From Pseudomonas sp. UBA5706 (GTDB lineage Bacteria; Pseudomonadota; Gammaproteobacteria; Pseudomonadales; Pseudomonadaceae): a stretch of 64,000 nucleotides of DNA. Position numbers and translations under genes: made by a program. The stretch spans positions 1-64,000 of the forward strand of contig NZ_DIHC01000043.1 in the NCBI RefSeq assembly GCF_002419965.1. Reading direction: 5' to 3'. The notes under the pieces are model-generated. The model was not told the origin of the DNA, searched no databases, and was given only the letters and a program-made list of their open reading frames with translations. The stretch's first letter is position 1, and every line of letters starts with the position of its first letter. Shown here piece by piece: positions 17,775 to 27,021 of the stretch.

Positions 17775-19157
17775 ATGCGTTGCCTGCTGTTCGCTTTTCT
17801 ATTCCTCACGTCCCTTTCATCCATGGCTATCGACCGTTTTCAGGTAGAAGGCTATGTCTTGCCTAACGGTTTGCAGCTATTGCTAAAACCGGCTGAAAAG
17901 GGCCATGTGTCGATTCGCCTGATAGTGGGTATCGGTTTCGACGACTTCCCGTGCGCCGACAAAGAACTGCCGCACCTGTTGGAGCATCTGTTGTTCAGTG
18001 GCATCGACGATTCCGGCGAAGGTGGGCTGGAGCAGCAGATGCAGGTACTGGGTGGGGAATGGAACGCCTTCACCAGCAACGCTGACACCACATTCGTGAT
18101 CGAGGCACCGGCGCAGAACCAGCGCAAGGTGCTGGACCTGCTGCGCAGTATGCTTACTCATACCCAGATCACTCAGGCCAGTCTGGATACCGTGAAACGT
18201 ATTGTGGAGCGCGAAGACGGCGGCCATTATTCACACCTGCAGCGCTGGATGGACAAGCGCGACCTGGGGCATAGCGCCAGCAACCAATTGGCGATCGAGC
18301 TGGGACTTAAATGTACGGAGCGCCCGGAAGTCGAGCACCTGACGCTGGCACAGATCGAGAACATCCATGACAACTGGTACGCGTCCAACAACATGACGCT
18401 GATCATCGTCGGCGACCTGGACAAGCTGCTCCCAGCCTATCTTGAGCGTACGTTTGGCCAGCTCAACGCCGTCGAGCCGACCGAGCACCCGCCGCTGGCC
18501 TCCATGACTCAAAAAGCCGACCCCGAGCGCACGCTGATTCGCGGCGCACTGGGTGATGGAGCGAAGCTGCACTTGTTGTTTCCCGAGCCGGACATGGGCG
18601 AGCAGCATGACGAGACGTGGGATCTGGTGAAGGCATACCTTGACTGGGCGTTGTACAGCGAACTGCGTCTGGACAAAGGTTATTCCTATGGCCCGTGGGC
18701 CGACCGCGAAGCTTTCGGTGATACCGGCTTTCTCAGTTTGAATGCCGATCTGGATCGCGATCAGGTCGATGCAGCAGTGACATCGGTACGTTCAATGCTG
18801 GATCGATTGCGCAAGCAAGGCATGGACCCGGCAACCTTCGCCCGGCTGCAACAAGCTACGGTCGCCAAACAGGCATGGGCGACGCAAGGCAACAGCGCGC
18901 TGGCCGATTACTACTGGGGGGCCTTGAACGATTACGAAGACGGCCGTTTCGAAGACCCTGCCAAGCGCACACGTGCTGTGAGCCTGGACTTGGCTAACCG
19001 CGCCATGCGGCAGATGCTGGCCCAGCCCGGGTATCTACGGGTTGAAGAGCCGTTGCTCAGCTATGACGAGTTGTATGAGATCGGTTTGGCGTTGGCCGCG
19101 CTGGTGATATTGCTGATCGTCTGGCGCTGGCGAGTGCACAAAAAAAGATCAATCTGA
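17775..19157 (+). CDS. M16-family peptidase, exported and C-terminally anchored
   Basis: 460-residue zinc protease-like protein with an N-terminal signal peptide (MRCLLFAFLFLTSLSSMA). LPHLLEHLLFSG carries the inverted HxxEH zinc motif of M16, and the glutamate of VKRIVEREDGG is a candidate third ligand. LRLDKGYSYGP in the second half matches the R/Y substrate-binding motif, so both M16 domains are present once. Unusually, a hydrophobic helix (LAALVILLIVWRWRV) closes the protein and should anchor it in the inner membrane facing the periplasm. AAGGAAG is nine bases before the chosen ATG. Substrate unknown. Confidence 0.82.
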   Translation: MRCLLFAFLFLTSLSSMAIDRFQVEGYVLPNGLQLLLKPAEKGHVSIRLIVGIGFDDFPCADKELPHLLEHLLFSGIDDSGEGGLEQQMQVLGGEWNAFTSNADTTFVIEAPAQNQRKVLDLLRSMLTHTQITQASLDTVKRIVEREDGGHYSHLQRWMDKRDLGHSASNQLAIELGLKCTERPEVEHLTLAQIENIHDNWYASNNMTLIIVGDLDKLLPAYLERTFGQLNAVEPTEHPPLASMTQKADPERTLIRGALGDGAKLHLLFPEPDMGEQHDETWDLVKAYLDWALYSELRLDKGYSYGPWADREAFGDTGFLSLNADLDRDQVDAAVTSVRSMLDRLRKQGMDPATFARLQQATVAKQAWATQGNSALADYYWGALNDYEDGRFEDPAKRTRAVSLDLANRAMRQMLAQPGYLRVEEPLLSYDELYEIGLALAALVILLIVWRWRVHKKRSI

Positions 19158-19457
19158 TGACGGGCGTTTTTGATGGCTGCCCGGAGGGCGTAGGCGCCTT
19201 GTTTGCAAGCGATCCGCTGCGTAGCAGCGGGAGCATACGATCGTATGTGATCAGATACACCGCCTGTGTAGGGTTTACTGCCGGTTCCCGGCAAATCGTC
19301 AGCAAGCCGAGCGCCTACACCTTCGGCAGAATCAAAAAGACCTTTATTACAAGGGCGCCCATCCCGGCGACCTTTGGCAAAATCAAGAGCAAGCCGCATC
19401 TCTCGAGCATTGGTATGCTCCCAAGGATTTTCCACCTCAGTCGAAGTGAACGCCGAA
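19158..19457. other. Intergenic region upstream of the DUF5924-MCE operon
   Basis: 300 bases with no convincing gene. A palindromic CATACGATCGTATG lies near 19232-19245 and the CGTAGGCG/CGCCTAC pairing (about 19189-19319) is long range. The operon promoter probably lies here, but no sigma factor motif is clear. Confidence 0.35.
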
Positions 19458-20633
19458 ATGCCGGACCTTAACGCCATCATGCACAGCTCCCTGGTACAGC
19501 GCGTACTGGAGTTCATCAAGCGTTACCCGGGGCTGATTGCGTTCTTCGGTTTTTGCTCCGGCATCGGCAGCTTCATTCTGGTGGACCGCCAGGCCAAGCT
19601 CGCGACCTGGATCGCGGTGATCATGCTGATCAGCTGGGTCTGGCTGATGGTGGAAAACAGCGCCGTCGCGCTCTTCGCCAGGGTGTTCAAACGCGAGATT
19701 CCTCAACCCCTGCTGCGTTACGCCACGCAGATGATCCATCAGGAAAGTCTGTTCTTCGTGCTGCCGTTCTTTTTCGTCACCACCACCTGGAACAGTGGAC
19801 AGCTTGCGTTTACCGGCTTATTGGGCGCGGCGGGGCTGGTATCGATCACCGATCCTCTGTACTACAAATGGCTGGCACCGCGCCGCTGGCTGTTCCTGGC
19901 GCTGCACACCCTGACCCTGTTCGCGGCATTGCTCACCGCGTTGCCGATCATCCTGCACCTCACCACCGCCGAAAGTTACAAGCTGGCGCTGATTACCGCG
20001 ATGGTGCTGTCCATTCCGAGCATGGCCTCAAGCTTCCCCGTCAACAACTGGAAACGCGGCCTGGGACTGATGGTTCTAACCCTGGCCATCGGCGGCGCCG
20101 GCTGGCAGCTGCGCTCCTGGGTGCCGCCGGCGACGCTGTGGCTAACGGAAGTGGCAGTCAGCACGCGCTTCGACAATCAGAACCGAACCCCCGGCGAAAG
20201 CATTCAGGAGGTCGGCGTCAATCAACTGCGCAGCAGTGGCCTGTACGCCTACACCTCGATCAATGCCCCTCGGGGTCTGGATGAACGGATCTACCATGTT
20301 TGGCGCCATAACGGCCAAGAGGTCGACCGAATCGCGCTGGACATCCACGGTGGGCGCAAGGAAGGCTATAGGGCGTGGACCCATAAGCAGAATTTTCCGC
20401 CGGATGTGTTGGGTAAGTGGCAGGTGAGGGTGCTGACGGAGGATGGCCAGATGATTGGCGTATTGCGCTTCCGGGTGACCGACACCGACCAACCCGCAGT
20501 GACGCGCAAAAAAATCACTCCGACTGGGCTCAAGCCCGGTGCGGACGCGCTGGCGCCAGAGGGTTCCGGCGCAGACAAGGCTGATGACAATGCGCCTGCG
20601 GCCAGTGCGGCCGATCCAGCCAAAACCCACTAA
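19458..20633 (+). CDS. DUF5924 membrane protein with C-terminal DUF2914 domain
   Basis: 391 residues: about seven transmembrane helices (residues 25-230), then a periplasmic-looking beta-rich domain with RIYHVWRHNGQEVDRIALDIHGGR and a conserved GKWQVRVLTEDGQMIG, typical of DUF2914. An alanine/proline-rich tail follows. The ATG at 19458 starts the conserved part; the ribosome binding site is weak. It ends 10 bases before the STAS-permease gene, so it is very probably the first gene of the MCE transporter operon. Function unknown. Confidence 0.82.
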   Translation: MPDLNAIMHSSLVQRVLEFIKRYPGLIAFFGFCSGIGSFILVDRQAKLATWIAVIMLISWVWLMVENSAVALFARVFKREIPQPLLRYATQMIHQESLFFVLPFFFVTTTWNSGQLAFTGLLGAAGLVSITDPLYYKWLAPRRWLFLALHTLTLFAALLTALPIILHLTTAESYKLALITAMVLSIPSMASSFPVNNWKRGLGLMVLTLAIGGAGWQLRSWVPPATLWLTEVAVSTRFDNQNRTPGESIQEVGVNQLRSSGLYAYTSINAPRGLDERIYHVWRHNGQEVDRIALDIHGGRKEGYRAWTHKQNFPPDVLGKWQVRVLTEDGQMIGVLRFRVTDTDQPAVTRKKITPTGLKPGADALAPEGSGADKADDNAPAASAADPAKTH

Positions 20634-20643
20634 GCCCGCCGCC

Positions 20644-21813
20644 ATGACCCCATCGACTCCACTAGCTACTCCTACTGCCAAGGCACCCGGCAGCGTTTCG
20701 CTGGACACTTCGACCACCCCCACACAGCTGTGGATTGCCGGAGACTGGACACTGGCGCACTACCATGACCTCAAGCGCCAGACCGATGAACTGAGCGATG
20801 GCTTCGGCTTAGCAACGCAGGTCGACATGAGTCAGTTAGGCGCACTGGATACAGCCGGTGCGTCACTGCTGGTAGAGCTGCTTGGTGTACAGCGCCTGCG
20901 CCTGCTTGCCGTGCAGGCGCCCAATCTTCCCGAGTCCAGCCGTGCGCTGATGCAGACCATTCAGAGCGCGCTGATCGATTACTGCCAACCGCTGAAAGAT
21001 CCGGAAGTCGCCGTTGGCACTCAGTTGCTGGCTCGCATCGGTTGTGCAGTGGAAGTGATCTGGAACGACACCCTGCAATTGTTGGGCTTTATCGGGTTGA
21101 TCCTGCAGACTTTTGTCACCACGATGCTGCGCCCCAAGCGCTGGCGGACCACCTCGGTCATTGCGCACATCGAGCAGATAGGCCTGGATGCTGCGCCCAT
21201 CGTCGCGCTGCTGACATTCATGGTGGGTGCGGTCGTAGCCTTTCTCGGGGCCACGGTGCTCAAGGCGTTTGGCGCGACAATCTTCACGGTTGATTTGATT
21301 GGCTTTGCCTTTTTGCGCGAATTCGCCGTGCTGCTCACTTCGATTCTTCTGGCAGGCCGCACCGCCAGCGCATTCACCGCACAGATCGGCTCGATGAAGG
21401 CCAATGAAGAGCTCGATGCCCTGCGCACCTTGGGGCTTAGTCCTACAGAGATGTTGGTTTTGCCTCGCGTGCTGGCGTTGCTCATCTCCCTGCCAATGCT
21501 GACCTTCCTGGCGATGATCTGCGGCATCGTTGGCGGCGGCATGGTATGCGCGCTGTCCTTGGGCATCTCACCTGCTATGTTCCTTTCTCTGATGCAGGCC
21601 GACATCGGCGTGCAGCATTTTCTGGTGGGGATCGTCAAAGCACCGATCTTCGCTTTCTTTATCGCGGCGATTGGTTGCCTGGAAGGCTTCAAGGTGCAGG
21701 GCAGCGCCGAATCGGTGGGTGCTCACACGACGTCGAGCGTGGTGCAGTCGATTTTCGTGGTCATCGTGCTGGATGCGCTGGCGGCGCTGTTTTTCATGGA
21801 GATGGGCTGGTGA
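20644..21813 (+). CDS. MlaE-type ABC permease with N-terminal STAS domain
   Basis: 389 residues. An MlaB-like STAS domain occupies roughly residues 20-115 (VDMSQLGALDTAGASLLVELL). The MlaE/YrbE permease follows, with EQIGLDAAPIVALLTFMVG, the FAVLLTSILLAGRTASAFTAQIGSM coupling segment, and five or so helices. In E. coli MlaB and MlaE are separate proteins, so this is a fused version. It is the membrane core of an MCE-type lipid transporter. The order matches PA3211-PA3214 of P. aeruginosa as I remember it. Its stop overlaps the next start by four bases. Confidence 0.9.
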   Translation: MTPSTPLATPTAKAPGSVSLDTSTTPTQLWIAGDWTLAHYHDLKRQTDELSDGFGLATQVDMSQLGALDTAGASLLVELLGVQRLRLLAVQAPNLPESSRALMQTIQSALIDYCQPLKDPEVAVGTQLLARIGCAVEVIWNDTLQLLGFIGLILQTFVTTMLRPKRWRTTSVIAHIEQIGLDAAPIVALLTFMVGAVVAFLGATVLKAFGATIFTVDLIGFAFLREFAVLLTSILLAGRTASAFTAQIGSMKANEELDALRTLGLSPTEMLVLPRVLALLISLPMLTFLAMICGIVGGGMVCALSLGISPAMFLSLMQADIGVQHFLVGIVKAPIFAFFIAAIGCLEGFKVQGSAESVGAHTTSSVVQSIFVVIVLDALAALFFMEMGW

Positions 21814-22616
21814 CCCGACGTTACGTTCAACCCAGCGAGACGGTGATCCAAGTGCGCGGCCTGTGCAATCGCTTTGGCGCGCAAGTGGTCCACGACAACC
21901 TCGATGTGGATCTGTATCGCGGGGAAATCCTCGCGGTGGTGGGCGGCTCGGGCAGCGGCAAGTCGGTGTTATTGCGCAGCATCGTCGGCCTGCAGCGTCC
22001 CAAGCAAGGCACTGTTCAGGTCCTGGGGCAGGATTTGCTGAATCTCTCGGATGAAAAGCGCTCACAGGTTGAACGTCGTTTCGGTGTGCTGTTTCAGAAA
22101 GGCGCCTTGTTTTCATCGCTGACCATCACTGAAAACGTCGCGTTACCGCTGATCGAGCATGCAGGTCTTAGTCGACAAGACGCTGAGCATCTGGCCGGAA
22201 TAAAAATGGCCCTGGCGGGCTTGCCGCTGTCGGCAGCGCATAAATATCCGTCGGAGCTGTCCGGCGGGATGATCAAGCGCGCCGCGCTGGCCCGGGCCTT
22301 GGCGCTGGATCCGGATATTCTGTTCCTCGACGAGCCCACTGCCGGGCTCGATCCAATTGGCGCGGGCGCCTTCGACCAATTGATCCTGACCTTGCGCGAC
22401 GCGCTCGGCCTGAGCGTATTTATGGTCACCCACGACCTGGACACGCTGTATACCATCACCGACCGAGTCGCGGTGCTGGCTCAGAAACGTGTGCTGGTGG
22501 CTGACAGCATCGACAAGGTGGCCGCTTACAAGGACCCCTGGATCCACGAGTATTTTCATGGCCCGCGCGGTCGCTCGGCCTACGCAGCGGCCACCCACCC
22601 ACACGAGGTCTCATGA
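21810..22616 (+). CDS. MCE/Mla-type ABC transporter ATPase (MlaF-like)
   Basis: 268 residues with Walker A (GGSGSGKSVLL), signature (LSGGMIKRAALARAL), Walker B (ILFLDEPTAGLDPIG) and H-loop (MVTHDLDTL). The SGGMxKR form is typical of Mla-family ATPases. The GTG at 21810 overlaps the permease stop (GTGA); longer in-frame versions would lie inside the permease gene and are not credible. It energises phospholipid or sterol-like lipid movement across the envelope, together with its neighbours. Confidence 0.9.
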   Translation: MTRRYVQPSETVIQVRGLCNRFGAQVVHDNLDVDLYRGEILAVVGGSGSGKSVLLRSIVGLQRPKQGTVQVLGQDLLNLSDEKRSQVERRFGVLFQKGALFSSLTITENVALPLIEHAGLSRQDAEHLAGIKMALAGLPLSAAHKYPSELSGGMIKRAALARALALDPDILFLDEPTAGLDPIGAGAFDQLILTLRDALGLSVFMVTHDLDTLYTITDRVAVLAQKRVLVADSIDKVAAYKDPWIHEYFHGPRGRSAYAAATHPHEVS

Positions 22617-23554
22617 TGGAAACCCGCGCCCACCACGTTTTGATCGGCCTGTTCACGGTGATCGTGGTCGCCTCCGCGCTGCTGTTCGGCCTGTGGCTGG
22701 CCAAATCCAGCGTCGATACCGCCTTCAAGGATTACCAGGTGGTGTTCAACGAAGCGGTGACCGGCCTGTCCCGTGGCAGCCCGGTGCAATACAGCGGGAT
22801 CAAGGTCGGCGATGTAGTCAACCTGCGCCTCGACCCGCAAGACCCTCGCCGCGTGCTGGCACAAATCCGGGTTGCCGGAGAAACCCCGATCAAACGCGAC
22901 ACCTTCGCCAAGCTGGCCCTGGCGGGCATCACCGGCACATCGATCATTCAGCTCAGCGGCGGCACGCCGCAAAGCGAAGCGCTGAAGACCCAGGATGGCA
23001 GCCTGCCAGTCATCATCGCCTCACCCTCGCCGATCTCGCGCTTGCTCAACGACAGCAACGACTTGCTGACCGGGATCAACAGCCTGCTGCACAACACCAA
23101 TGAGCTGTTTTCCTCAGGCAATGTGAAGGCCCTCACCGAAATCCTTGATCACCTTGAGCAAACCACAGGGGCGATTGCCGATCAGCGCGACGACATCCGT
23201 CAGGCGTTGAAACAGATGACAGTATTGAGCAAACAGGCAGGCGCCACCCTTGAACAGACCTCGGCGCTGATGCGCAACGCTAACCAACTTCTGACCACTG
23301 ACGGCAGGCAGACCATCGCCAGTGCGCAACAGGCCATGAAGTCCCTGGAGCAGAGCAGCATGACCATTAATACGCTGCTCAAGGACAATCGCGATTCGGT
23401 AAACGGTGGGCTTCAGGGCCTGGGTGAATTAGGTCCGGCCATTCGCGAGCTGCGCGAAACCCTGGCCTCGCTCAAGAACATCTCGCGTAGTCTGAACGCT
23501 AACCCCAGCGGCTACCTGCTTGGTAGCGAGAAGCACAAGGAATTCGAGCCATGA
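22613..23554 (+). CDS. MCE-domain protein (MlaD-like), periplasmic lipid-transfer subunit
   Basis: 313 residues: one N-terminal transmembrane helix (HVLIGLFTVIVVASALLFGLW), one MCE domain at about residues 40-125 (GLSRGSPVQYSGIKVGDV), and a long helical C-terminus (to residue 300) of the kind that forms a tunnel in hexameric MCE proteins. The ATG overlaps the ATPase stop codon (ATGATGG). It bridges the inner-membrane ABC core to the periplasm or outer membrane. Confidence 0.9.
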   Translation: MMETRAHHVLIGLFTVIVVASALLFGLWLAKSSVDTAFKDYQVVFNEAVTGLSRGSPVQYSGIKVGDVVNLRLDPQDPRRVLAQIRVAGETPIKRDTFAKLALAGITGTSIIQLSGGTPQSEALKTQDGSLPVIIASPSPISRLLNDSNDLLTGINSLLHNTNELFSSGNVKALTEILDHLEQTTGAIADQRDDIRQALKQMTVLSKQAGATLEQTSALMRNANQLLTTDGRQTIASAQQAMKSLEQSSMTINTLLKDNRDSVNGGLQGLGELGPAIRELRETLASLKNISRSLNANPSGYLLGSEKHKEFEP

Positions 23555-24189
23555 GGCTTGCCAATCACTCTCTTATCCGGCTGTTAACGGCAAGCGCGCT
23601 GCTGTCGCTGGGCGCCTGTTCGATTCTGCCGAAGCAGGCGCCATCGGATGTCTATCGCCTGCCGACTGCGGCAAGCAGTAGCCAGGCCGCACCACCGGTC
23701 TGCTGGTCATTGCGTGTAACGAGGCCCAAGTCCAGCGAAGCCCTGGACAGTCCGCGCATCGCGGTGATCCCTCAGGGCGATGCGATCAGCAGCTATAAAG
23801 GCGCGCGCTGGAGCGATCCGGCGCCAGCCCTGTTACGTAATCGCCTGACCGACGCGTTTTATCGCGACGGTCGGGTGCAGTCGATCAGCACTGACGACAG
23901 CAACCTGCAAGCGGACTTCGAACTGGGAGGAGAGCTGCAGGCGTTCCAGAGTGAATATCGCGGCCAGACCATCGAGGTGGTGATTCGACTGGATGCACGG
24001 CTGGCCGATCATCGTCAGCGCATCGTCGCCAGCCACCGTTTTGAAATACACCAGCCAGTGGTCGATAAGCAGGTATCAGCGGTGGTGGCGGGCTTCGGAC
24101 AGGCCAGCGATACGCTGACCGCCCAAGTGCTGCAATGGACCGTCGACCAAGGCCAGAGGCATTACGCCGCCGAGCCGAAGAACCAATAG
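23551..24189 (+). CDS. ABC-type transport auxiliary lipoprotein (PqiC-like)
   Basis: 212 residues with a lipoprotein signal (LLSLGACS). The body matches the ABC transport auxiliary lipoprotein family found at the end of MCE operons. The start overlaps the MCE gene stop (ATGA). It likely sits in the outer membrane as the terminal docking component. Its 3' end overlaps the convergent Gate-domain gene by 28 bases. Confidence 0.87.
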   Translation: MRLANHSLIRLLTASALLSLGACSILPKQAPSDVYRLPTAASSSQAAPPVCWSLRVTRPKSSEALDSPRIAVIPQGDAISSYKGARWSDPAPALLRNRLTDAFYRDGRVQSISTDDSNLQADFELGGELQAFQSEYRGQTIEVVIRLDARLADHRQRIVASHRFEIHQPVVDKQVSAVVAGFGQASDTLTAQVLQWTVDQGQRHYAAEPKNQ

Positions 24190-25400
24190 CAGACCGCGAT
24201 CGCCGCGATCACCCCGCAAAACTCTGCCAGCAGCGCACAGCCCACCGCATGGCGCGCGCGCTGGATGCCAACAGCGCCAAAGTACACCGCCAGCACATAA
24301 AAGGTGGTCTCGGTGCTGCCTTGTACGGTTGCGGCTACCAATGCCGGGAAACTGTCCACGCCCTGGGTTTTCATGGTTTCAATCAGCATCGCCCGCGCCG
24401 CACTGCCGGAGAACGGTTTGACCAGCGCCGTAGGTAGTGCATCGACGAAACGGGTGTCCAGCCCCATCCATTGGACAGCGTGACGGATGCCTTCCAGGAT
24501 CAGATCCAACGCCCCGGACGCCCGCAACACGCCTACCGCACAGAGCATCGCCACCAGATATGGCAGCAGATTCTTCGCTACGTCGAAGCCCTCTTTGGCG
24601 CCTTCGACGAAGGTTTCATACACCTTTACCTTACGCAGCGCGCCGATCACCAGAAACAGGATGATGATGCCGAACAGCGTCACGTTGCCGAGGATCGATG
24701 ACAGGCTGGACAGGGCAGCAGCGGAAAGGCCGGCCAGGATCGCCATGAAGCCGCCCAGCACTAGCGCGCCGGGAATTAGATAAGCCAGTACCACCGGGTC
24801 CCACAGGCGCAGCCGCTGCATGAATGCCACTGACAACAGGCCAACCAGGGTCGAGGCACTGGTCGCCAGCAGGATGGGCAGGAACACCAGGGTCGGGTCC
24901 ACCGCGCCTTGCTGTGCGCGGTACATGAAGATGGTGACCGGCAGCAGGGTCAGCGAGGAGGCGTTGAGCACCAGGAAAAGGATTTGCGCATTGCTGGCTA
25001 TTGTCTTGCTGGGGTTGAGTTCCTGCAGCGAGCGCATGGCCTTCAGGCCAATGGGGGTTGCGGCGTTGTCCAGGCCCAGTGCGTTGGCCGCAAAGTTGAG
25101 AGTAATCAGGCCTAGCGCAGGATGGCCGCGCGGCACCTCTGGCATGAGGCGGTGGAACAGCGGGGCGAGGACTTTGCCGAGCCAGTCGACGATCCCGGCT
25201 TTTTCGGCGATGTTGAGAAAGCCCAGCCACAGCGTCAGCGTGCCGAACAGCAGCACCATGACCTCAACCGAGAGCTTGGCCATCGCAAAGATGCTTTCGA
25301 CCATCGCGGCGAAGATGCCCGCGTTGCCGCCAATCAGCCACTGCGATAGCGCTGAAACCGCCGCGACCACAAAAAAACCAAGCCATAGGCCGTTGAGCAT
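24162..25400 (-). CDS. Nucleoside-recognition (Gate) domain membrane protein, SpmA-SpmB-like fusion
   Basis: 412 residues with two Gate-domain halves. The first has LNFAANALGLDNAATPIGLKAM; the second has VKPFSGSAARAMLIETM and VAATVQGSTETTFYVLAVYFG. These correspond to spore maturation proteins SpmA and SpmB, fused as in many proteobacteria that do not sporulate. Around ten membrane segments are visible. The role is unknown. The ATG at 25400 begins the conserved N-terminus; a codon at 25418 is possible. The last codons overlap tail to tail with the lipoprotein gene. Confidence 0.82.
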   Translation of the reverse strand: MLNGLWLGFFVVAAVSALSQWLIGGNAGIFAAMVESIFAMAKLSVEVMVLLFGTLTLWLGFLNIAEKAGIVDWLGKVLAPLFHRLMPEVPRGHPALGLITLNFAANALGLDNAATPIGLKAMRSLQELNPSKTIASNAQILFLVLNASSLTLLPVTIFMYRAQQGAVDPTLVFLPILLATSASTLVGLLSVAFMQRLRLWDPVVLAYLIPGALVLGGFMAILAGLSAAALSSLSSILGNVTLFGIIILFLVIGALRKVKVYETFVEGAKEGFDVAKNLLPYLVAMLCAVGVLRASGALDLILEGIRHAVQWMGLDTRFVDALPTALVKPFSGSAARAMLIETMKTQGVDSFPALVAATVQGSTETTFYVLAVYFGAVGIQRARHAVGCALLAEFCGVIAAIAVCYWFFGSAA

Positions 25401-25481
25401 CAGTAAATCCCCTCGCAAGATGCGGCGATGATAGCGGTGGGGACGTAAACAACAAACCCTCTGTCACGTTGCGATGAGCCC

Positions 25482-25573
25482 TGTGGAAGCTTTGGACGTT
25501 AGGAAGGGGGCGAACACGGTGTGTCAGCAAGTCCGTCTTCGCCACCGCCGTAACCTCCGGATGCTCCAACAGG
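25482..25573. repeat. Inverted pair of REP-like elements
   Basis: A forward arm at 25482-25515 (TGTGGAAGC...GGCGAAC) faces a reversed arm at 25537-25573 (CTTCGCCACCGCCGTAACCT...CTCCAACAG). The reversed arm resembles the one at 12677-12713. Confidence 0.65.
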
Positions 25574-25637
25574 GTCTGCACTTTTGCCATTACCATGATC
25601 TGTGCAAGCCCACAGGGGATCAGTGGTGTTGCATCTC

Positions 25638-25674
25638 CAAAACAACAAACCCCGGCCAGGCGGGGTTTGTGTTT
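25638..25674 (-). terminator. Terminator after gltP
   Basis: On the minus strand, AAACCCCGCC and GGCGGGG-complementary bases form a stem around a TGG loop, followed by TTTGTTGTTTT, about 20 bases past the gltP stop. Confidence 0.7.
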
Positions 25675-25689
25675 AATGCCGATAAGCAA

Positions 25690-27021
25690 TCAGTCGACAG
25701 TCGACTGCGCAGCAGGCAGGGGCTCCTTGCTACGCCAGTGCGGCAGCGAGTTCCAGTAGCGCTCGCCCTTGGCGTCGTCGTACATGCCTTCCCAACGCGA
25801 GATGACCAATACCGCCAAGGCATTGCCGATCACGTTCAGGGCGGTGCGCGCCATGTCCATGATGCGGTCGACGCCAGCGATGAATGCCAGGCCTTCCAGC
25901 GGAATACCCACGCTGCCCAGGGTCGCCAGCAACACCACGAAAGACACCCCCGGAACGCCCGCGATGCCCTTGGAGGTCACCATCAGGGTCAGCACCAGCA
26001 TGATCTGCTGGCCGATCGACAGGTCGATGCCGTACAGCTGCGCGATAAACAGCGCCGCAATGCTCTGATACAGCGTGGAGCCGTCAAGGTTGAAAGAATA
26101 CCCGGTCGGCACCACGAAGCTGCTGATGGCCTTTGGCGCGCCGTAAGCTTCCATTTTCTCGATCACGCGGGGCAGCACGGTCTCGGAGCTTGCGGTGGAA
26201 TAAGCCAGCACAAGCTCATCCTTGAAGATACGCATCAGCTTGGTCACCGAGAAACCAAACAGGCGGGCGATCAAACCCATCACTACGAAAGCAAAGAAGG
26301 CGATGGCGACGTAAACCAGAATGACCAGCTTGGCCAGCGGTAGCAGTGAGGCGAAACCGAAGTTGGCCACGGTCACGGCGATCAGTGCGAAAACACCAAT
26401 TGGCGCGTAGTTCATGATCATGTGAGTGACCTTGAACATGGTTTCTGAGACGCCCTGAAACACCTTGACCAGCGGCTCGCGCACTTCTGCGTTGAGGCTG
26501 GACAGTCCCAAACCGAAGAACACCGAGAAGAAAATGATCGGCAGCATGTCGCCACGCGCGACTGCAGCGAAGATGTTCGACGGGATCAGGTTAAGGATGG
26601 TGGCGATGAAAGCGTGATCGTGTTGCACCTCGGCGGTGGTTTTCTGGTATTGCGAGATGTCCACGGTGCCCAGCGTGCTCATGTCGATGCCGGTGCCAGG
26701 GTGGAACAGGTTAGCCAGCAGCAGGCCGACGACAATGGCGATGGTAGTGACAACTTCGAAGTACAAAATGGTCTTCAGACCGATACGTCCGAGTTTTTTC
26801 GCGTCGCCTACACCTGCAATCCCAACGACAAGAGAAGAAATCACGATCGGAATAACGATCATTTTGATCAGGCGAATGAAGATGTCGCCCGCAGGCTGGA
26901 GGAGATTACTAATCCACCAAGTCTTTTCAGCGCTGAAGTGATTGAGCACCGCTCCCAGCACGATCCCCAGGACCAGACCGATGAGGATCTGCCAAGCCAG
27001 GCTGAGTTTTGCCTTCTTCAT
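25690..27021 (-). CDS. gltP: Proton/glutamate-aspartate symporter (DAACS family)
   Basis: 443-residue inner-membrane carrier with about eight helices and two re-entrant loops. The serine-rich loop is seen in AYSTASSETVLPRVIEKM, the substrate/ion site in FNLDGSTLYQSIAALF, and the second loop in GIAGVPGVSFVVLLATL. The ATG at 27021 (MKKAKLSLAWQILIGL) is the conserved start. AAGG precedes it and overlaps a TACAACAAG stretch (27031-27040) that resembles an Hfq/Crc target, so catabolite repression of translation is plausible. A 16-base near-palindrome lies about 200 bases upstream. Confidence 0.92.
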   Translation of the reverse strand: MKKAKLSLAWQILIGLVLGIVLGAVLNHFSAEKTWWISNLLQPAGDIFIRLIKMIVIPIVISSLVVGIAGVGDAKKLGRIGLKTILYFEVVTTIAIVVGLLLANLFHPGTGIDMSTLGTVDISQYQKTTAEVQHDHAFIATILNLIPSNIFAAVARGDMLPIIFFSVFFGLGLSSLNAEVREPLVKVFQGVSETMFKVTHMIMNYAPIGVFALIAVTVANFGFASLLPLAKLVILVYVAIAFFAFVVMGLIARLFGFSVTKLMRIFKDELVLAYSTASSETVLPRVIEKMEAYGAPKAISSFVVPTGYSFNLDGSTLYQSIAALFIAQLYGIDLSIGQQIMLVLTLMVTSKGIAGVPGVSFVVLLATLGSVGIPLEGLAFIAGVDRIMDMARTALNVIGNALAVLVISRWEGMYDDAKGERYWNSLPHWRSKEPLPAAQSTVD

